Shown: positions 52,140 to 62,061, counted from the stretch's first letter. The stretch: 64,000 nt of DNA from Clostridia bacterium (GCA_017472255.1 JAFUQU010000037.1:186001-250000); one strand, 5' to 3'. Translations and numbers: made by a program. The notes: generated by a model not told the origin, from the sequence alone.

Positions 52140-52682
52140 TCACTCAGATGCGAGGGAAAAGGCTTCGGTAAAGGTAATGCTTCGATCATGGAAAAAACAG
52201 GACAACTCCTTAAAGATATGCTTGTAGCAGCTGCCCGACTGATCTGCCGGAGCGTCGAACCTCAGGAAGGTGAGCTTCAGTTCATGAGCCAACTCCTCCA
52301 GACGGCAGTTAAAACTGTCTGAACCTTTGACAGCCAGTATGGTCAAAGCGGTGTGAGGGAGCTTTGCCTGCAAGGTGTGGAGCAGGCTGCGATAGGATTC
52401 CAGCGCCTCGCTTTCATCCGTTTCATTGTCACCGAAGGCGAGAAAGACCTTCTTGGGCTTCAGGTCGATAACGCAGGGTTGGAGCACAGTTGCGGCTTCC
52501 TTCAGCGTGAGTCCCTCAATGCTGCGGTTATAGATGGCGTTGCGCAGCACATAATCCTGCGACAGCTCGTAAAACGGGAAGCCTGCTGCAAAGGTGGAAC
52601 CGAATACCACGATCTCACCCTTGATGGCAATCTCATTGATGGCTGTGTACATATTGATTTTCCGCTGAATTTCCTGTCTCAT
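52140..52682 (-). CDS. SGNH/GDSL-like hydrolase, possibly degenerate
   Basis: A 180-residue protein with the shape of a small SGNH esterase: block I is GEIVVFGSTFAAGFP, with Ser in place of the GDS Ser, and block III is FLAFGDNETD, with the Asn of GxND. A clear C-terminal DxxH is missing, so it may not be an active esterase or may be a carbohydrate-binding relative. AAAGGA precedes the start. It is read after the PQ-loop gene on the same strand, 37 bp behind it. Confidence 0.55.
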   Translation of the reverse strand: MRQEIQRKINMYTAINEIAIKGEIVVFGSTFAAGFPFYELSQDYVLRNAIYNRSIEGLTLKEAATVLQPCVIDLKPKKVFLAFGDNETDESEALESYRSLLHTLQAKLPHTALTILAVKGSDSFNCRLEELAHELKLTFLRFDAPADQSGSCYKHIFKELSCFFHDRSITFTEAFSLASE

Positions 52683-52719
52683 AATACATTTTCCTTTCGT
52701 GTTAATAAAATGTCGATTG

Positions 52720-53007
52720 TCATTGTACGTCGAGCAGAGCCGCTTTGCGCTCGTTGGCGCGGTTGACGAAGTAGAGGATCAGGTCGGTAGAGACGACCAG
52801 AAGGTTAAAGACATAAAGCACCAGTGTATAGCTGATGTCGCCGCCCATGAGCTTACCGGCAATTCCGGCAATGTAGCCGGTAATGATGGCGATCAGAAAG
52901 AAGGGACTTTTACCCTTTGTGGATCGGGAAACAATGCTTTTATAGACCGAGATCGGCCAAGAGAGGCCGAAGCAGATCAGCATGATGCACTCACAGATTT
53001 TTACCAT
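52720..53007 (-). CDS. PQ-loop (SemiSWEET-like) small membrane protein
   Basis: A 95-residue protein with three membrane helices (about 2-20, 33-51, 55-76). The first contains SWPISVYKS, and the second follows a SRSTKGKSPFFLI loop, reminiscent of single PQ-loop SemiSWEET half-transporters that form dimers to move sugars. GAGG precedes the start, and a strong promoter at 53050-53078 drives it. It is divergent from the LysR gene with which its promoter overlaps. Function of the next gene (SGNH) together with a sugar carrier suits a deacetylation or glycan role, by inference. Confidence 0.6.
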   Translation of the reverse strand: MVKICECIMLICFGLSWPISVYKSIVSRSTKGKSPFFLIAIITGYIAGIAGKLMGGDISYTLVLYVFNLLVVSTDLILYFVNRANERKAALLDVQ

Positions 53008-53049
53008 GTTCAGTTACCTCGTTTGGTTGATATTTTTTGTTCTGTTACT

Positions 53050-53078
53050 ATTATACTCTTGACAAATGATAAAGTCAA
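53050..53078 (-). promoter_or_regulatory. Minus-strand promoter of the PQ-loop gene
   Basis: TTGACT (revcomp at 53073-53078) and TATAAT (revcomp at 53050-53055), 17-bp spacer. It overlaps the opposite LysR promoter by 20 bp. Confidence 0.75.
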
Positions 53079-53087
53079 ATATATAAT
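53059..53087 (+). promoter_or_regulatory. LysR gene promoter, overlapping the divergent one
   Basis: Perfect TTGACA and TATAAT with a 17-bp spacer. Downstream, CATAATC-N10-GATTATG (53093-53116) covers the start of transcription and may be the LysR operator. Confidence 0.8.
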
Positions 53088-53131
53088 AAATACATAATCA
53101 ATAACTATAGATTATGAATCGAGGAATTTCA

Positions 53132-54037
53132 ATGAACCTGACTTGGCTGCATTATTTTTATACCATCGCACAATACGAGCACGTGACCAGAGCTGCGGAG
53201 GAGATCCACATATCCCAGCCTGCGCTGACCAAGACCCTTAAGTTGCTGGAGGCTGAGCTTGAAGTGCCGTTGTTTATGAAAAACGGGCGCAACATTATTT
53301 TGACCGAGTATGGACGGTATCTGAAGGGTGAACTGGACAAGATTATACCCGTAATTGACGCTATCCCCGAACAGATGAACAAGCTGAAGCAGAAAGCCGG
53401 CATGACCGTCCGTCTGAACGTCATCGCTGCGTCCACAGCGGTCATGTCGGCGGTGGTTGAATACAAGAAGCTGCATCCGGATGTGATATTCAGTCTGATA
53501 CAGAATGAAGAAAAGCCGGACTGCGATCTCTCCATTACTACGAACTACTCCCATCCCACGCCTGCCGGCAATCTGAGAAAGCGCTGCGTTATGGAGGAGA
53601 AGATCTTTCTGGCTGTCCCGAGAAATTCCGCGTATGCCGCCTGCGAATCCATCGATCTTGCGACGGTGAGTGACGAAGGTTTCATTACGCTGGCCGGTTC
53701 GCGCCCCTTCCGCACAATATGTGACAAGTTCTGCACATATGCCGGATTCAGCCCGCGTATTGTTTTTGAGTCGGACTCTCCCGCCGCCGTACGTGATATC
53801 ATCGGTGCGGAGGCGGGAATCGGTTTCTGGCCTGAGTACTCCTGGGGGCGGATTTCATCTTCGGATATTGTGCTTCTCCCCATCAGCAATCCCACCTGCC
53901 AGCGCGAGATTATCATCGAACTGCATCGGCAGCCCAGCCCATCGCCCTGGGCAGAGGATTATTTTGAATTTCTTGTCGGCTGGCTGCATCAAAGCTGGCA
54001 GCACAGCGGACAGCACGGGGATATGAAAAGCAGGTGA
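53132..54037 (+). CDS. LysR-family transcriptional regulator
   Basis: A 301-residue protein starting MNLTWLHYFYTIAQYEHVTRAAEEIHISQPALTKTLKLLE, the LysR winged helix (residues 1-60), then a periplasmic-binding-type effector domain with two subdomains. GAGGAA precedes the ATG; the frame is open 6 codons further. It is divergent from the PQ-loop/SGNH pair with overlapping promoters, so control of that pair, and of itself, is the likely role. The effector is unknown. Confidence 0.9.
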   Translation: MNLTWLHYFYTIAQYEHVTRAAEEIHISQPALTKTLKLLEAELEVPLFMKNGRNIILTEYGRYLKGELDKIIPVIDAIPEQMNKLKQKAGMTVRLNVIAASTAVMSAVVEYKKLHPDVIFSLIQNEEKPDCDLSITTNYSHPTPAGNLRKRCVMEEKIFLAVPRNSAYAACESIDLATVSDEGFITLAGSRPFRTICDKFCTYAGFSPRIVFESDSPAAVRDIIGAEAGIGFWPEYSWGRISSSDIVLLPISNPTCQREIIIELHRQPSPSPWAEDYFEFLVGWLHQSWQHSGQHGDMKSR

Positions 54038-54062
54038 GGCGTTCGCCCCACCTGCGTAAGTG

Positions 54063-54878
54063 TTATTTCACCTCGTCAAATACCCGCACATGATCGACCA
54101 CAAAGCAGTCGGGCAGCACAGCCGCGTCCAGCAGCGGGTCGTGCTTGCCATTCTCGCGATAGCCGTGGCACTCGGTGGATACGAGAATGAACTGATCCAC
54201 ATTCGATACCGGTCCGGTCTCCCGGTTGACCTCCACGCCGTCGAAATAGTAAACATAGCCGTCACGGCTCCATTCCAGCGAGTAGTAATGCCAGCCGTCC
54301 GCAGTCTCCTTGAAGGGGATATGCTTGTGACCGTGCCAGAACGAGTCCTTGCCGTATCCGCCATAGCCGCTGCCGCAGATAATCTCGCCGTACTGGTATT
54401 GGCGGTAATTTTCCATAATATCCACCTCAACGCCGCACTGAGTGGGGTCGGGATGGGTTCCGATGGAAGGCGACTGGAGCCAGAAGGCCGAATGCCAGCC
54501 GTCATATTTGGGCAGCCGGCAGCGGATTTCATAGAAGCCGTAGCGGTGCATGAATTTCGGTGTTTCCAGCTTGCCGAAGGGCCAGAAGCCGTTGGTATCC
54601 TTCGGAATGTCGAAGGTCAGACTGCCGGTCTGTAGATGGGGCGATTGATATTCGCCGTCGGGCGTGCGGATCAGGTGAAGCTCCAGATTACTGTTTCCAT
54701 CCAGCACGACGCCCTGGTCGGTGAAGGTAGGGAAGGGCTTTCCCCAGAAGTTCCGGCGGAAGCCCCACTTGGTGGTGTCAAGCTCCCTGCCGTCGAATTC
54801 ATCATTCCAGACCAGCTTCCATTGGTTTCCCTCGGGCAGAAGGCTGTCCGCGTGACCGTCGTATTTGTAAGTCTGCAT
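54063..54878 (-). CDS. GH16 beta-glucanase-like glycoside hydrolase
   Basis: A 271-residue single-domain GH16 enzyme with the catalytic motif EVDIMEN (nucleophile Glu151, Asp153, acid/base Glu156) and the WHSAFWLQSP segment before it. Substrates in the family include laminarin, lichenan, agarose and porphyran; the sequence does not decide. No signal peptide is seen, so it may be intracellular or use another export route. AAGGGGAT precedes the start. It is divergent from the AraC gene at 55024. Confidence 0.85.
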   Translation of the reverse strand: MQTYKYDGHADSLLPEGNQWKLVWNDEFDGRELDTTKWGFRRNFWGKPFPTFTDQGVVLDGNSNLELHLIRTPDGEYQSPHLQTGSLTFDIPKDTNGFWPFGKLETPKFMHRYGFYEIRCRLPKYDGWHSAFWLQSPSIGTHPDPTQCGVEVDIMENYRQYQYGEIICGSGYGGYGKDSFWHGHKHIPFKETADGWHYYSLEWSRDGYVYYFDGVEVNRETGPVSNVDQFILVSTECHGYRENGKHDPLLDAAVLPDCFVVDHVRVFDEVK

Positions 54879-55023
54879 TTTGATATCCCCTTTACATTTT
54901 TAATTTTTTAAGGTATAATAAGTATGGTGTATTTGCATTGTCACCTTTTATTATAGGCTTTTTTATAAAAAATTCAAGTCGATTCCTTATTATAAATTAT
55001 CAAAATCTTACGGAGATACTATC

Positions 55024-55821
55024 ATGCAGACCTGTCCGGTTCCCACCTTTGAAATTCTGCGCGTCGGCTACTACCATCACACTGTGCCGCGCTCCTCCGA
55101 CCGAATCGTCGATACCTACATTCTTGAGCTATTCCGCACCTATACTGGCACCATGACCATCGGCGGCGAGTGCCTTGCGCTCCGCCCGAATCTGATGGTG
55201 TTCGCCAAACCGGGCGAACGGCGCGCTTCCATGGCACCCTTTGAGTGCTATTTTGTCCATTTTCAAGTACTGAACGATTCGGCGTTTGAAAAACGCCTTT
55301 CCACCCTGCCTAGTGTATACCATGATATCGGCGAGTGCGATGAGTTGGCAGCCGGAGAAATCATAGGGCTGTTCAATACCATGCGAAGCGGATTTATCCG
55401 GGAGGATGGACTGACGGCGGGTATCAAGCTGGCGGAACTGATTACCCGATTGGAGCTGCTTGCCGCCGAAGCCGGGCGGTGCTGTGTAAACAACGGCGAA
55501 AAAGAAGCCGTTATGAACGCGGTGAAGTTCATCCGCGCCCATACTGGCGATAAAATCAATCTGGCGGATATGGCAGCTTCTGTACATCTCAGCCCCAACT
55601 ATTTCCATACGCTGTTCCGGCGTGTCACCGGCGAGACTCCGGCGGCAATGCTGACGCGGCTTCGCATGGAGGACGCCAAGGAGCTGCTGCTCACCTCAGC
55701 GCTTCCTATAGGGCAGATCGCCGAGCGCTGCGGTTTTGATTCACAGACTTACTTTGCCAGCGTCTTCCGCCGCCAGATCGGCGTGACGCCCAGCGAATAC
55801 CGGGAGCGGGGAATTTTCTGA
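55024..55821 (+). CDS. AraC-family regulator beside GH16
   Basis: A 265-residue AraC protein with an N-terminal cupin arm (TYTGTMTIGGECLALRPNLMVFAKPG) and C-terminal helix-turn-helix units (LADMAASVHLSPNYFHTLFRR; GQIAERCGFDSQTYFASVFR). GGAGA precedes the start. It is divergent from the GH16 gene, 145 bp apart, which it likely controls. That would make at least four AraC proteins in this window paired with one divergent enzyme or surface gene. Confidence 0.87.
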   Translation: MQTCPVPTFEILRVGYYHHTVPRSSDRIVDTYILELFRTYTGTMTIGGECLALRPNLMVFAKPGERRASMAPFECYFVHFQVLNDSAFEKRLSTLPSVYHDIGECDELAAGEIIGLFNTMRSGFIREDGLTAGIKLAELITRLELLAAEAGRCCVNNGEKEAVMNAVKFIRAHTGDKINLADMAASVHLSPNYFHTLFRRVTGETPAAMLTRLRMEDAKELLLTSALPIGQIAERCGFDSQTYFASVFRRQIGVTPSEYRERGIF

Positions 55822-55842
55822 TTTAATTTATGGAAACGTGGT

Positions 55843-56340
55843 TCACCATGTAAACTGTGTCAGCTGACCGTCGCCGCGCAGTCCTTCGAAATCCCGCTGA
55901 CGGAAAACTTCATAGACGGCGATGGCGGCCGAATTGGACAGATTCAGCGAACGCAGCGTGTCCCGCATGGGAATGCGCACGCAGCGGTCGGGATTGGCAT
56001 AGAGCAGCGGCTCTGGAAGTCCCTTTGTCTCCTTGCCGAACATCAGAAAGACCCGCTTCGGATAGGTGATGTCGGTATAACGGTGCTGCGCCTTGGTGGT
56101 GAAGCAGTAGAACTGGGCGTCGGGATTCTTCGCGAAGAAGTCATCCAGATTGTCGTAATAGGTGATGTCCAGCTTGTCCCAGTAATCAAGCCCCGCCCGC
56201 TTCAGCTTGCGGTCGTCGATTTCGAAGCCCAGCGGGCGTACCAGATGGAGAGACGCGCCGGTAGCGGCGCAGGTGCGTGCGATGTTGCCGGTATTCTGGG
56301 GGATTTCCGGCTCGACGAGGACGATGTTGATGTCGTTCAT
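55843..56340 (-). CDS. trmL: tRNA (cytidine(34)-2'-O)-methyltransferase
   Basis: A 165-residue SPOUT (trefoil-knot) methyltransferase. It has IVLVEPEIPQNTGNIARTCAATGA near the N-terminus, the knot segments FLMFGKETKGLPEPLL and RVRIPM...RSLNLSNSAAIAVYE, all those of TrmL/YibK. It modifies the wobble position of tRNA-Leu. Start 56340 has GAGGAAG upstream; the TTG 15 bases earlier is not used. It converges with the AraC gene. Confidence 0.92.
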   Translation of the reverse strand: MNDINIVLVEPEIPQNTGNIARTCAATGASLHLVRPLGFEIDDRKLKRAGLDYWDKLDITYYDNLDDFFAKNPDAQFYCFTTKAQHRYTDITYPKRVFLMFGKETKGLPEPLLYANPDRCVRIPMRDTLRSLNLSNSAAIAVYEVFRQRDFEGLRGDGQLTQFTW

Positions 56341-56421
56341 AATTTTCTTCCTCAATAATAGTGATTTCGGGTGTATGATCAGCGCTTTGGGGTATACTGA
56401 TAAAAAACGGAGGTACTTCCC

Positions 56422-57363
56422 ATGCGCAATTTCCGAACCAATTCCACCAATCTCAGCGACACCCGGGTCGCTTACACTTTTCTAACCGCGCTGGCGCTTT
56501 TATGCACCGTAATGGGGCTGCTGGCAAGCCAGCGTCAGCAGCGGCTGTATCATTATGAGCTGGTCGACTGCTATGAGCAGCTTGCGGTGTGCGCCGATTC
56601 GCTGCATCAGTATGCCGATCCGCTCCCGGACACCGACCGTTATGCACAGGCTGTGCGCTTTGCAAATGCCATTCCGCAGCTTCCGTGCGAGGAAAGCACT
56701 CGGACGCTGCTGCTGGATGTGGCGGCGGGTATGCGTGAGAATGCGGCGGAGGATGGAATGCAGGCGGTGATGCGTACTTTGGAGGCGGACGACGGCTTCC
56801 TGCGCACCCTGTCGGACACCTTTGCCATGCTGGCGGCGCTGGATTATACCGACACGGACATGGCGAAAAGGCTGATTAACCAGGCGCTGGACAGCGTGAT
56901 GCCCGCCCTTTCGGAAACGGGAACGGACACATCGGACGCCGCTGACGCCGTATCTGCCGGTCAGGCGCGCATTACGCGGGAATCCGCGTCCCGGACGGTA
57001 TCCTCGCTGTTCGGCAGCTCGATGAAAATCGATGGGATGTCGGAGGATGGGCAGTATTGGGTGGCGCAGGCCGAAAATTTGCGCATGGTTTTTTCGGCAG
57101 CGAGCGGTGAGATGGAGAGCTTTCTCTATATCCGGCTGGGTGACAGCCCCAAGCGGCGGCTGTCGGAGAAAGCCGTTATCCGGGAGGCGACGGATTTTGC
57201 CGCAAAGCAGATTCACGGAGGCGGGGAACTGACTGTCAGCCGAACGGAGGAGCTGTGCGGCTTTACGGTGGTTGATCTGACTGCCGGGAAGGAAAGCTGC
57301 CGGGTGACAGCCGACTGGTACGGAAGGATCTGGAGCTTTGAGCGGCTGGCGGATGAAAAGTAA
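56422..57363 (+). CDS. YpeB-like membrane protein (tentative)
   Basis: A 313-residue protein with one N-terminal membrane helix (about 17-34) followed by helical and mixed regions, then a C-terminal stretch resembling a PepSY-type fold (SEKAVIREATDFAAKQIHGGGELTV...GFTVVDLTAG). This layout is that of YpeB, a spore-germination protein needed by the cortex hydrolase SleB, though it is shorter than the usual 450 residues and no sleB gene is adjacent. The assignment is tentative. GGAGG precedes the start. Confidence 0.45.
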   Translation: MRNFRTNSTNLSDTRVAYTFLTALALLCTVMGLLASQRQQRLYHYELVDCYEQLAVCADSLHQYADPLPDTDRYAQAVRFANAIPQLPCEESTRTLLLDVAAGMRENAAEDGMQAVMRTLEADDGFLRTLSDTFAMLAALDYTDTDMAKRLINQALDSVMPALSETGTDTSDAADAVSAGQARITRESASRTVSSLFGSSMKIDGMSEDGQYWVAQAENLRMVFSAASGEMESFLYIRLGDSPKRRLSEKAVIREATDFAAKQIHGGGELTVSRTEELCGFTVVDLTAGKESCRVTADWYGRIWSFERLADEK

Positions 57364-57366
57364 AAA

Positions 57367-57390
57367 GGTGATGAAGGATGCTTCATCACC
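57367..57390 (-). terminator. rpsT terminator
   Basis: A 10-bp stem GGTGATGAAG/CTTCATCACC with a 4-nt loop; on the minus strand it is followed by TTTTTA. Confidence 0.82.
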
Positions 57391-57413
57391 AAAGTTACCA
57401 TATGAGAGAGCGA

Positions 57414-57680
57414 TTATGCACCGAGCTTGTTCAGCTTTACGGTAAAGTTGCTCTTTTTTCTTGCGGCGTTGTTCTTGTGAAGCAGACCCTGCGAAACGGC
57501 CTGGTCGATCTTCTTCACCGCTGCCTTATATGTTTCAGCGGCTGCGGTCTTGTCACCCGAAGCGATAGCAGCTTCGTACTTCTTCATAGCAGTCTTGAGA
57601 GCGGACTTCAGCATCTTGTTCTGAAGGGTCTTGGCTTCTGCGACCTTCACGCGCTTCTTGGCGGATTTGATGTTCGGCAA
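57414..57680 (-). CDS. rpsT: 30S ribosomal protein S20
   Basis: An 88-residue protein, the normal length for S20: basic, helical, starting PNIKSAKKRVKV after the start codon. The start is a TTG at 57680 with a strong AAGGAGGTG 6-8 bases upstream; the frame is open further, but that stretch has no site and is not S20-like. E. coli rpsT also starts with UUG and is regulated at translation. It lies alone on the minus strand with its own promoter and terminator, divergent from rpoB. Confidence 0.93.
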   Translation of the reverse strand: MPNIKSAKKRVKVAEAKTLQNKMLKSALKTAMKKYEAAIASGDKTAAAETYKAAVKKIDQAVSQGLLHKNNAARKKSNFTVKLNKLGA

Positions 57681-57765
57681 AGTGTTCACCTCCTTAAAAG
57701 CTCTGCTCAAGCCTGAGGCATGGAGAGCCGGGGCTTGATTTTGATTCAATAGCATTTCTCCATAT

Positions 57766-57794
57766 ATGATACCACAAATTCGCGCAAATATCAA
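57766..57794 (-). promoter_or_regulatory. rpsT promoter
   Basis: On the minus strand TTGATA and TATCAT with a 17-bp spacer, about 80 nt upstream of the TTG start. Confidence 0.7.
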
Positions 57795-57920
57795 GGGGTT
57801 TTCGAAAAAAACTTGAAAAAATAATTTCGCTTGAAAATTGCTCCGCCTTGTGCGGAGTGACGAGAATGCGGAAAAACAATGGCTCACAAAAAATATTCGC
57901 GGAAATTTTTGCGATTCCTC

Positions 57921-57949
57921 TTGACAAATCTACATTTTCATGCTATAAT
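57921..57949 (+). promoter_or_regulatory. rpoBC promoter
   Basis: Perfect consensus TTGACA and TATAAT with a 17-bp spacer. The start of transcription near 57956 is about 335 nt before rpoB. Confidence 0.85.
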
Positions 57950-57955
57950 AATATA

Positions 57956-58290
57956 CTGCATTATAATCGCTTAGAGTATGCGTATTTCCATGCGCCTGAC
58001 GAAAATTTTGTGTTACATCAAATCCGAATTGTACAGAATTACAGGTAGAATTGCCTTGATTTTGGCTATCCTCTGCGTGTGTCAGCTTTGTTACCCCCGC
58101 CTGTAATCTTTAAATTTTTGTGTCGATGTTCTGCAAGACCCGTCTCATGTATGTGCATACCTTGTGTTTTCTGCTCACTGCGATAACCGACCGTGAATGA
58201 GTCCGACGCTTGATGTATTCCATTATAGCACATTTTTCGGTCGTTGTAAATACCCGGATGTCAATTTTGTTGAATGGAGTGATTGTTTTT
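57956..58290 (+). promoter_or_regulatory. Long rpoB leader with a structured segment
   Basis: The leader of about 330 nt has no gene. ATTACAGG (58038-58045) pairs perfectly with CCTGTAAT (58100-58107), enclosing 54 nt. A short open frame of 17 codons (58147-58200) lacks a ribosome site. I find no known riboswitch. The reason for such a long leader is unclear. Confidence 0.5.
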
Positions 58291-61200
58291 ATGGTGGTTA
58301 AGCCCACGATGCTTGGCAAGACCGAACGAATGAGTTTCGCTAAGATCGGCGATACCCTGGAAATGCCAAATCTCATCGAGGTACAGAAGAAGTCGTACAA
58401 ATGGTTCCTCGACGAGGGTCTGAAAGAGGTGCTGCGCGATGTGTCGCCCATCACCGACTATTCCGGCAACCTCGTAATCGAATTCATCGATTATTCCATT
58501 GACCCGACGCCGAAATACCCCGAAGAGGAGTGTAAGGATCGCGACACCAACTATGCCGCGCCCCTTCGCGTTACCGTAAGACTGACCAATAAAGCGACCG
58601 GTGAGGTCAAGGAATCGGCGGTGTTCATGGGTGATTTCCCTCTGATGACCGACAACGGTACCTTCATTATCAACGGCGCAGAGCGCGTTATCGTTTCCCA
58701 GATCGTGCGTTCACCCGGTATCTATTACGAGACCTCTATCGACAAAACCGGCAAGGTCATCTATGCCGCCACCGTGATTCCTTACCGCGGCGCATGGCTT
58801 GAGTACGAGACCGACGCCAATGATATCTTCTATGTGAGAATCGATAAGAACCGCAAGATCCCGATTACCGTTCTCATCCGTGCCCTGGGCATCGAGACCA
58901 ACGACGAGATCGTCAAGTGCTTCGGCAACGATCCCAAGCTGGTCGCTACGATGGAAAAGGACATGATGCAGGCCGAGGCTGATAAGAATCATACGACCCT
59001 GGGCGACGAATCGCTCAAGGAAATCTACAAGAAGCTGCGTCCCGGCGAGCCTCCGCTGGTTGAGAGCGCGCAGATTCTGCTGAACAACCTGTTCTTCGAT
59101 CCCAAGCGTTACGATCTGGCTGCTGTCGGTCGTTACAAGTACGACAAGAAGCTGGCGCTGGGCAAGCGTATCAACGGTCACAAGCTGGCGCGTCCGGTCG
59201 TTTCCCCCATCACCGGCGAGCTGCTGTATGAGGCCGAGGAGGTTCTGGACGAAGCAAAGGCGATGAACATCGAGCACGCCGGCGTCAACGAGGTTTATCT
59301 CTACCTTGAGGACGGCGAGACCGAGGTCAAGGTCTTCGGCAATGGCATGATCGAGCCGGAGTACGCCATCGGCTTCGACCTGAAGGATATCGGCATCACC
59401 GAAAAGGCTAAGCTTTCGGTTATGCTGGAGATCATGAACGAGGTTGACGGCAACGAGGTCGAGTTTAAGAAGATCGCCCGCAAACGCATTGCCGACCTCA
59501 GCCCCAAGCATATCACCAAGGACGATATTTTCGCGTCCATTAACTATCTGACCTGTTTGGCTCACGATATCGGCGTCAAGGACGATATCGACCATCTGGG
59601 CAACCGCCGTCTGCGTTCGGTTGGCGAGCTGCTTCAGAACCAGCTGCGCATCGGCTTCTCCCGTATGGACAAGACCGTTAAGGAGCGCATGACCACCCAG
59701 GATTCTGAGACCCTGACCCCCAATACCCTGATCAATATCCGTCCGGTTGTTACCGCCATCCGCGAGTTCTTCGGCTCTTCGCCGCTGTCCCAGTTCATGG
59801 ATCAGAACAACCCGCTGGCTGAGCTGACTCACAAGCGCCGTCTGTCCGCACTGGGTCCTGGCGGTCTGTCCCGTGACCGTGCTTCCTTCGATGTCCGCGA
59901 CGTACACTATACGCACTATGGACGTATGTGCCCCATCGAGACGCCTGAAGGTCCGAACATCGGTCTGATTTCCTATCTGTCCACCTACGCGAAGATCAAC
60001 AACTACGGATTTATTGAGGCTCCCTACCGCAGAATTGATAAGGAGAAGGGCGTCGTTACCGACGAAGTAGTCTACATGACTGCTGACGTGGAGGATAACT
60101 ACACCATCGCTCAGGCAAACGAACCGCTGGATGACGAAGGACATTTCGTCAACAAGCGTATTTCCGGACGCCGCCGCAACGAAATTCTGGAGTTCAACGC
60201 TTCCGAAGCTGACTATATGGACGTCTCCCCGAAGATGGTTGTGTCGGTTGCCACCGCCTGCATCCCCTTCCTGGAGAACGACGACAACTCCCGTGCGCTC
60301 ATGGGTTCGAACATGCAGAAGCAGGCTGTGCCGCTGCTTACCTCTCAGGCTCCTATTGTAGCTACCGGTATGGAGTACAAGGCAGCCGTTGATTCGGGCG
60401 TCGTTGTCTGCGCAAGAAACGCCGGTTATGTCGAGCGTGTCTGCGCCGATGAAATCGTAATCCGTACCGACGAGGGCACCAAGGATGTTTATCATCTGAT
60501 TAAGTTCAAGCGCTCCAACCAGGGCACCTGCGTCAACCAGCGTCCGATCGTTGATCTGGGCGAGCGCGTTGAGAAGAAGCAGGTCATTGCAGATGGTCCC
60601 GCCACCGATCACGGCGAAATTTCGCTGGGTAAGAATGCCCTCATCGGCTTCATGACCTGGGAGGGCTACAACTACGAGGACGCCGTTCTGCTGAACGAGC
60701 GCCTGGTACGCGATGACGTTTACACCTCCATTCATATTGAGGAGTATTCCCATGAAGCCCGCGACACCAAGCTGGGTCCGGAAGAAATCACCCGCGAAAT
60801 TCCCAATGTGGGCGAGGATGCGCTGAAGGATCTCACCCCCGACGGTATTATCCGCAAGGGTACCGAGGTTCGCGCCGGCGATATTCTGGTCGGTAAGGTT
60901 ACGCCCAAGGGCGAGACCGAGCTGACTGCCGAGGAGCGCCTGCTGCGCGCCATCTTCGGCGAAAAGGCGCGTGAGGTTCGCGATACTTCCCTCAGACTGC
61001 CGCACGGCGAGTCGGGTATCGTCATCGACGTGAAGGTCTTCTCACGCGACACCTCCGACGAGCTGCCTCCCGGAGTAAACAAGGTTGTCCGCGTTTATAT
61101 CGCGCAGAAGCGTAAGATTTCCGTGGGCGACAAGATGGCAGGCCGCCATGGTAACAAGGGTGTCGTATCCCGCATCCTGCCCCCCGAAGATATGCCCTTC

Positions 61201-62034
61201 CTGCCCGACGGTACGCCGCTGGATATCGTGCTGAACCCGATGGGCGTGCCTTCCCGAATGAACATCGGTCAGGTGCTGGAGGTTCATCTCGGCATCGCGG
61301 CTCGCAAGCTGGGCTGGAAGATTATGACGCCCGTATTCGACGGCGCAGATGAGAAGGATATCGCGGAGTGTCTCAAGATGGCCGGCATGAATGAAAACGG
61401 CAAGACCGTCCTTTACGACGGTCGCACCGGCGAACCCTTCGACAACCCCGTAACCGTGGGTATCATGTACTACCTCAAGCTGCACCATCTGGTTGACGAT
61501 AAGATTCACGCCCGTTCCACTGGTCCTTACGGTCTGGTTACGCAACAGCCTCTGGGCGGTAAAGCTCAGTTCGGCGGTCAGCGTTTCGGCGAGATGGAGG
61601 TTTGGGCACTGGAGGCATACGGCGCCGCTTACACGCTTCAGGAAATTCTGACCGTGAAGTCGGACGACGTGACCGGACGTGTCAAGACCTACGAAGCCAT
61701 TGTCAAGGGTCAGAATATCCCGACGCCCGGCGTTCCCGAAGCATTCAAGGTGCTGGTCAAGGAGCTGCAGGCTTTGGCACTGGACATCAAGGTTCTCGAC
61801 CACGAGGGCAATGTGATCGATCTCGACACTCTGGGCGAGGACGACGAGAACTTCGGTTCCAACTATGTATCCGATTCGGATGTGGGCGAAACGGTTACTG
61901 ATGAGCGCGAGATGCGCGACTCCTTCTCCGAGGAGCACTTCGACGACGAAGATGACGACCTTGAGGGAGAAGACGAGGAAATTGATGTGGATTTCGACGC
62001 CGGCGACGATGAGTATGGCGACGAAGATATGTAA
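58291..62034 (+). CDS. rpoB: RNA polymerase beta subunit
   Basis: A 1247-residue subunit. The start at 58291 has GGAG upstream and the conserved N-terminus. All core motifs are visible: the rifampicin region [31 protein letters not shown] with wild-type His, Ser and Leu at the usual resistance sites, [17 protein letters not shown], and the C-terminal [21 protein letters not shown]. It ends in a very acidic tail. The usual rplKAJL genes are not upstream. rpoC follows 27 bp later. Confidence 0.98.
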   Translation: MVVKPTMLGKTERMSFAKIGDTLEMPNLIEVQKKSYKWFLDEGLKEVLRDVSPITDYSGNLVIEFIDYSIDPTPKYPEEECKDRDTNYAAPLRVTVRLTNKATGEVKESAVFMGDFPLMTDNGTFIINGAERVIVSQIVRSPGIYYETSIDKTGKVIYAATVIPYRGAWLEYETDANDIFYVRIDKNRKIPITVLIRALGIETNDEIVKCFGNDPKLVATMEKDMMQAEADKNHTTLGDESLKEIYKKLRPGEPPLVESAQILLNNLFFDPKRYDLAAVGRYKYDKKLALGKRINGHKLARPVVSPITGELLYEAEEVLDEAKAMNIEHAGVNEVYLYLEDGETEVKVFGNGMIEPEYAIGFDLKDIGITEKAKLSVMLEIMNEVDGNEVEFKKIARKRIADLSPKHITKDDIFASINYLTCLAHDIGVKDDIDHLGNRRLRSVGELLQNQLRIGFSRMDKTVKERMTTQDSETLTPNTLINIRPVVTAIREFFGSSPLSQFMDQNNPLAELTHKRRLSALGPGGLSRDRASFDVRDVHYTHYGRMCPIETPEGPNIGLISYLSTYAKINNYGFIEAPYRRIDKEKGVVTDEVVYMTADVEDNYTIAQANEPLDDEGHFVNKRISGRRRNEILEFNASEADYMDVSPKMVVSVATACIPFLENDDNSRALMGSNMQKQAVPLLTSQAPIVATGMEYKAAVDSGVVVCARNAGYVERVCADEIVIRTDEGTKDVYHLIKFKRSNQGTCVNQRPIVDLGERVEKKQVIADGPATDHGEISLGKNALIGFMTWEGYNYEDAVLLNERLVRDDVYTSIHIEEYSHEARDTKLGPEEITREIPNVGEDALKDLTPDGIIRKGTEVRAGDILVGKVTPKGETELTAEERLLRAIFGEKAREVRDTSLRLPHGESGIVIDVKVFSRDTSDELPPGVNKVVRVYIAQKRKISVGDKMAGRHGNKGVVSRILPPEDMPFLPDGTPLDIVLNPMGVPSRMNIGQVLEVHLGIAARKLGWKIMTPVFDGADEKDIAECLKMAGMNENGKTVLYDGRTGEPFDNPVTVGIMYYLKLHHLVDDKIHARSTGPYGLVTQQPLGGKAQFGGQRFGEMEVWALEAYGAAYTLQEILTVKSDDVTGRVKTYEAIVKGQNIPTPGVPEAFKVLVKELQALALDIKVLDHEGNVIDLDTLGEDDENFGSNYVSDSDVGETVTDEREMRDSFSEEHFDDEDDDLEGEDEEIDVDFDAGDDEYGDEDM

Positions 62035-62061
62035 GATAAGATGGGAGAAGAATAAACATTG

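Noticed and set aside
58147..58200. 17-codon frame in the rpoB leader, considered as a leader peptide
   Set aside because: No ribosome site, and no runs of a single amino acid that would suggest attenuation.
58711..61005. 764-codon open frame opposite rpoB
   Set aside because: Shadow of rpoB; no start signal and no recognisable domain.
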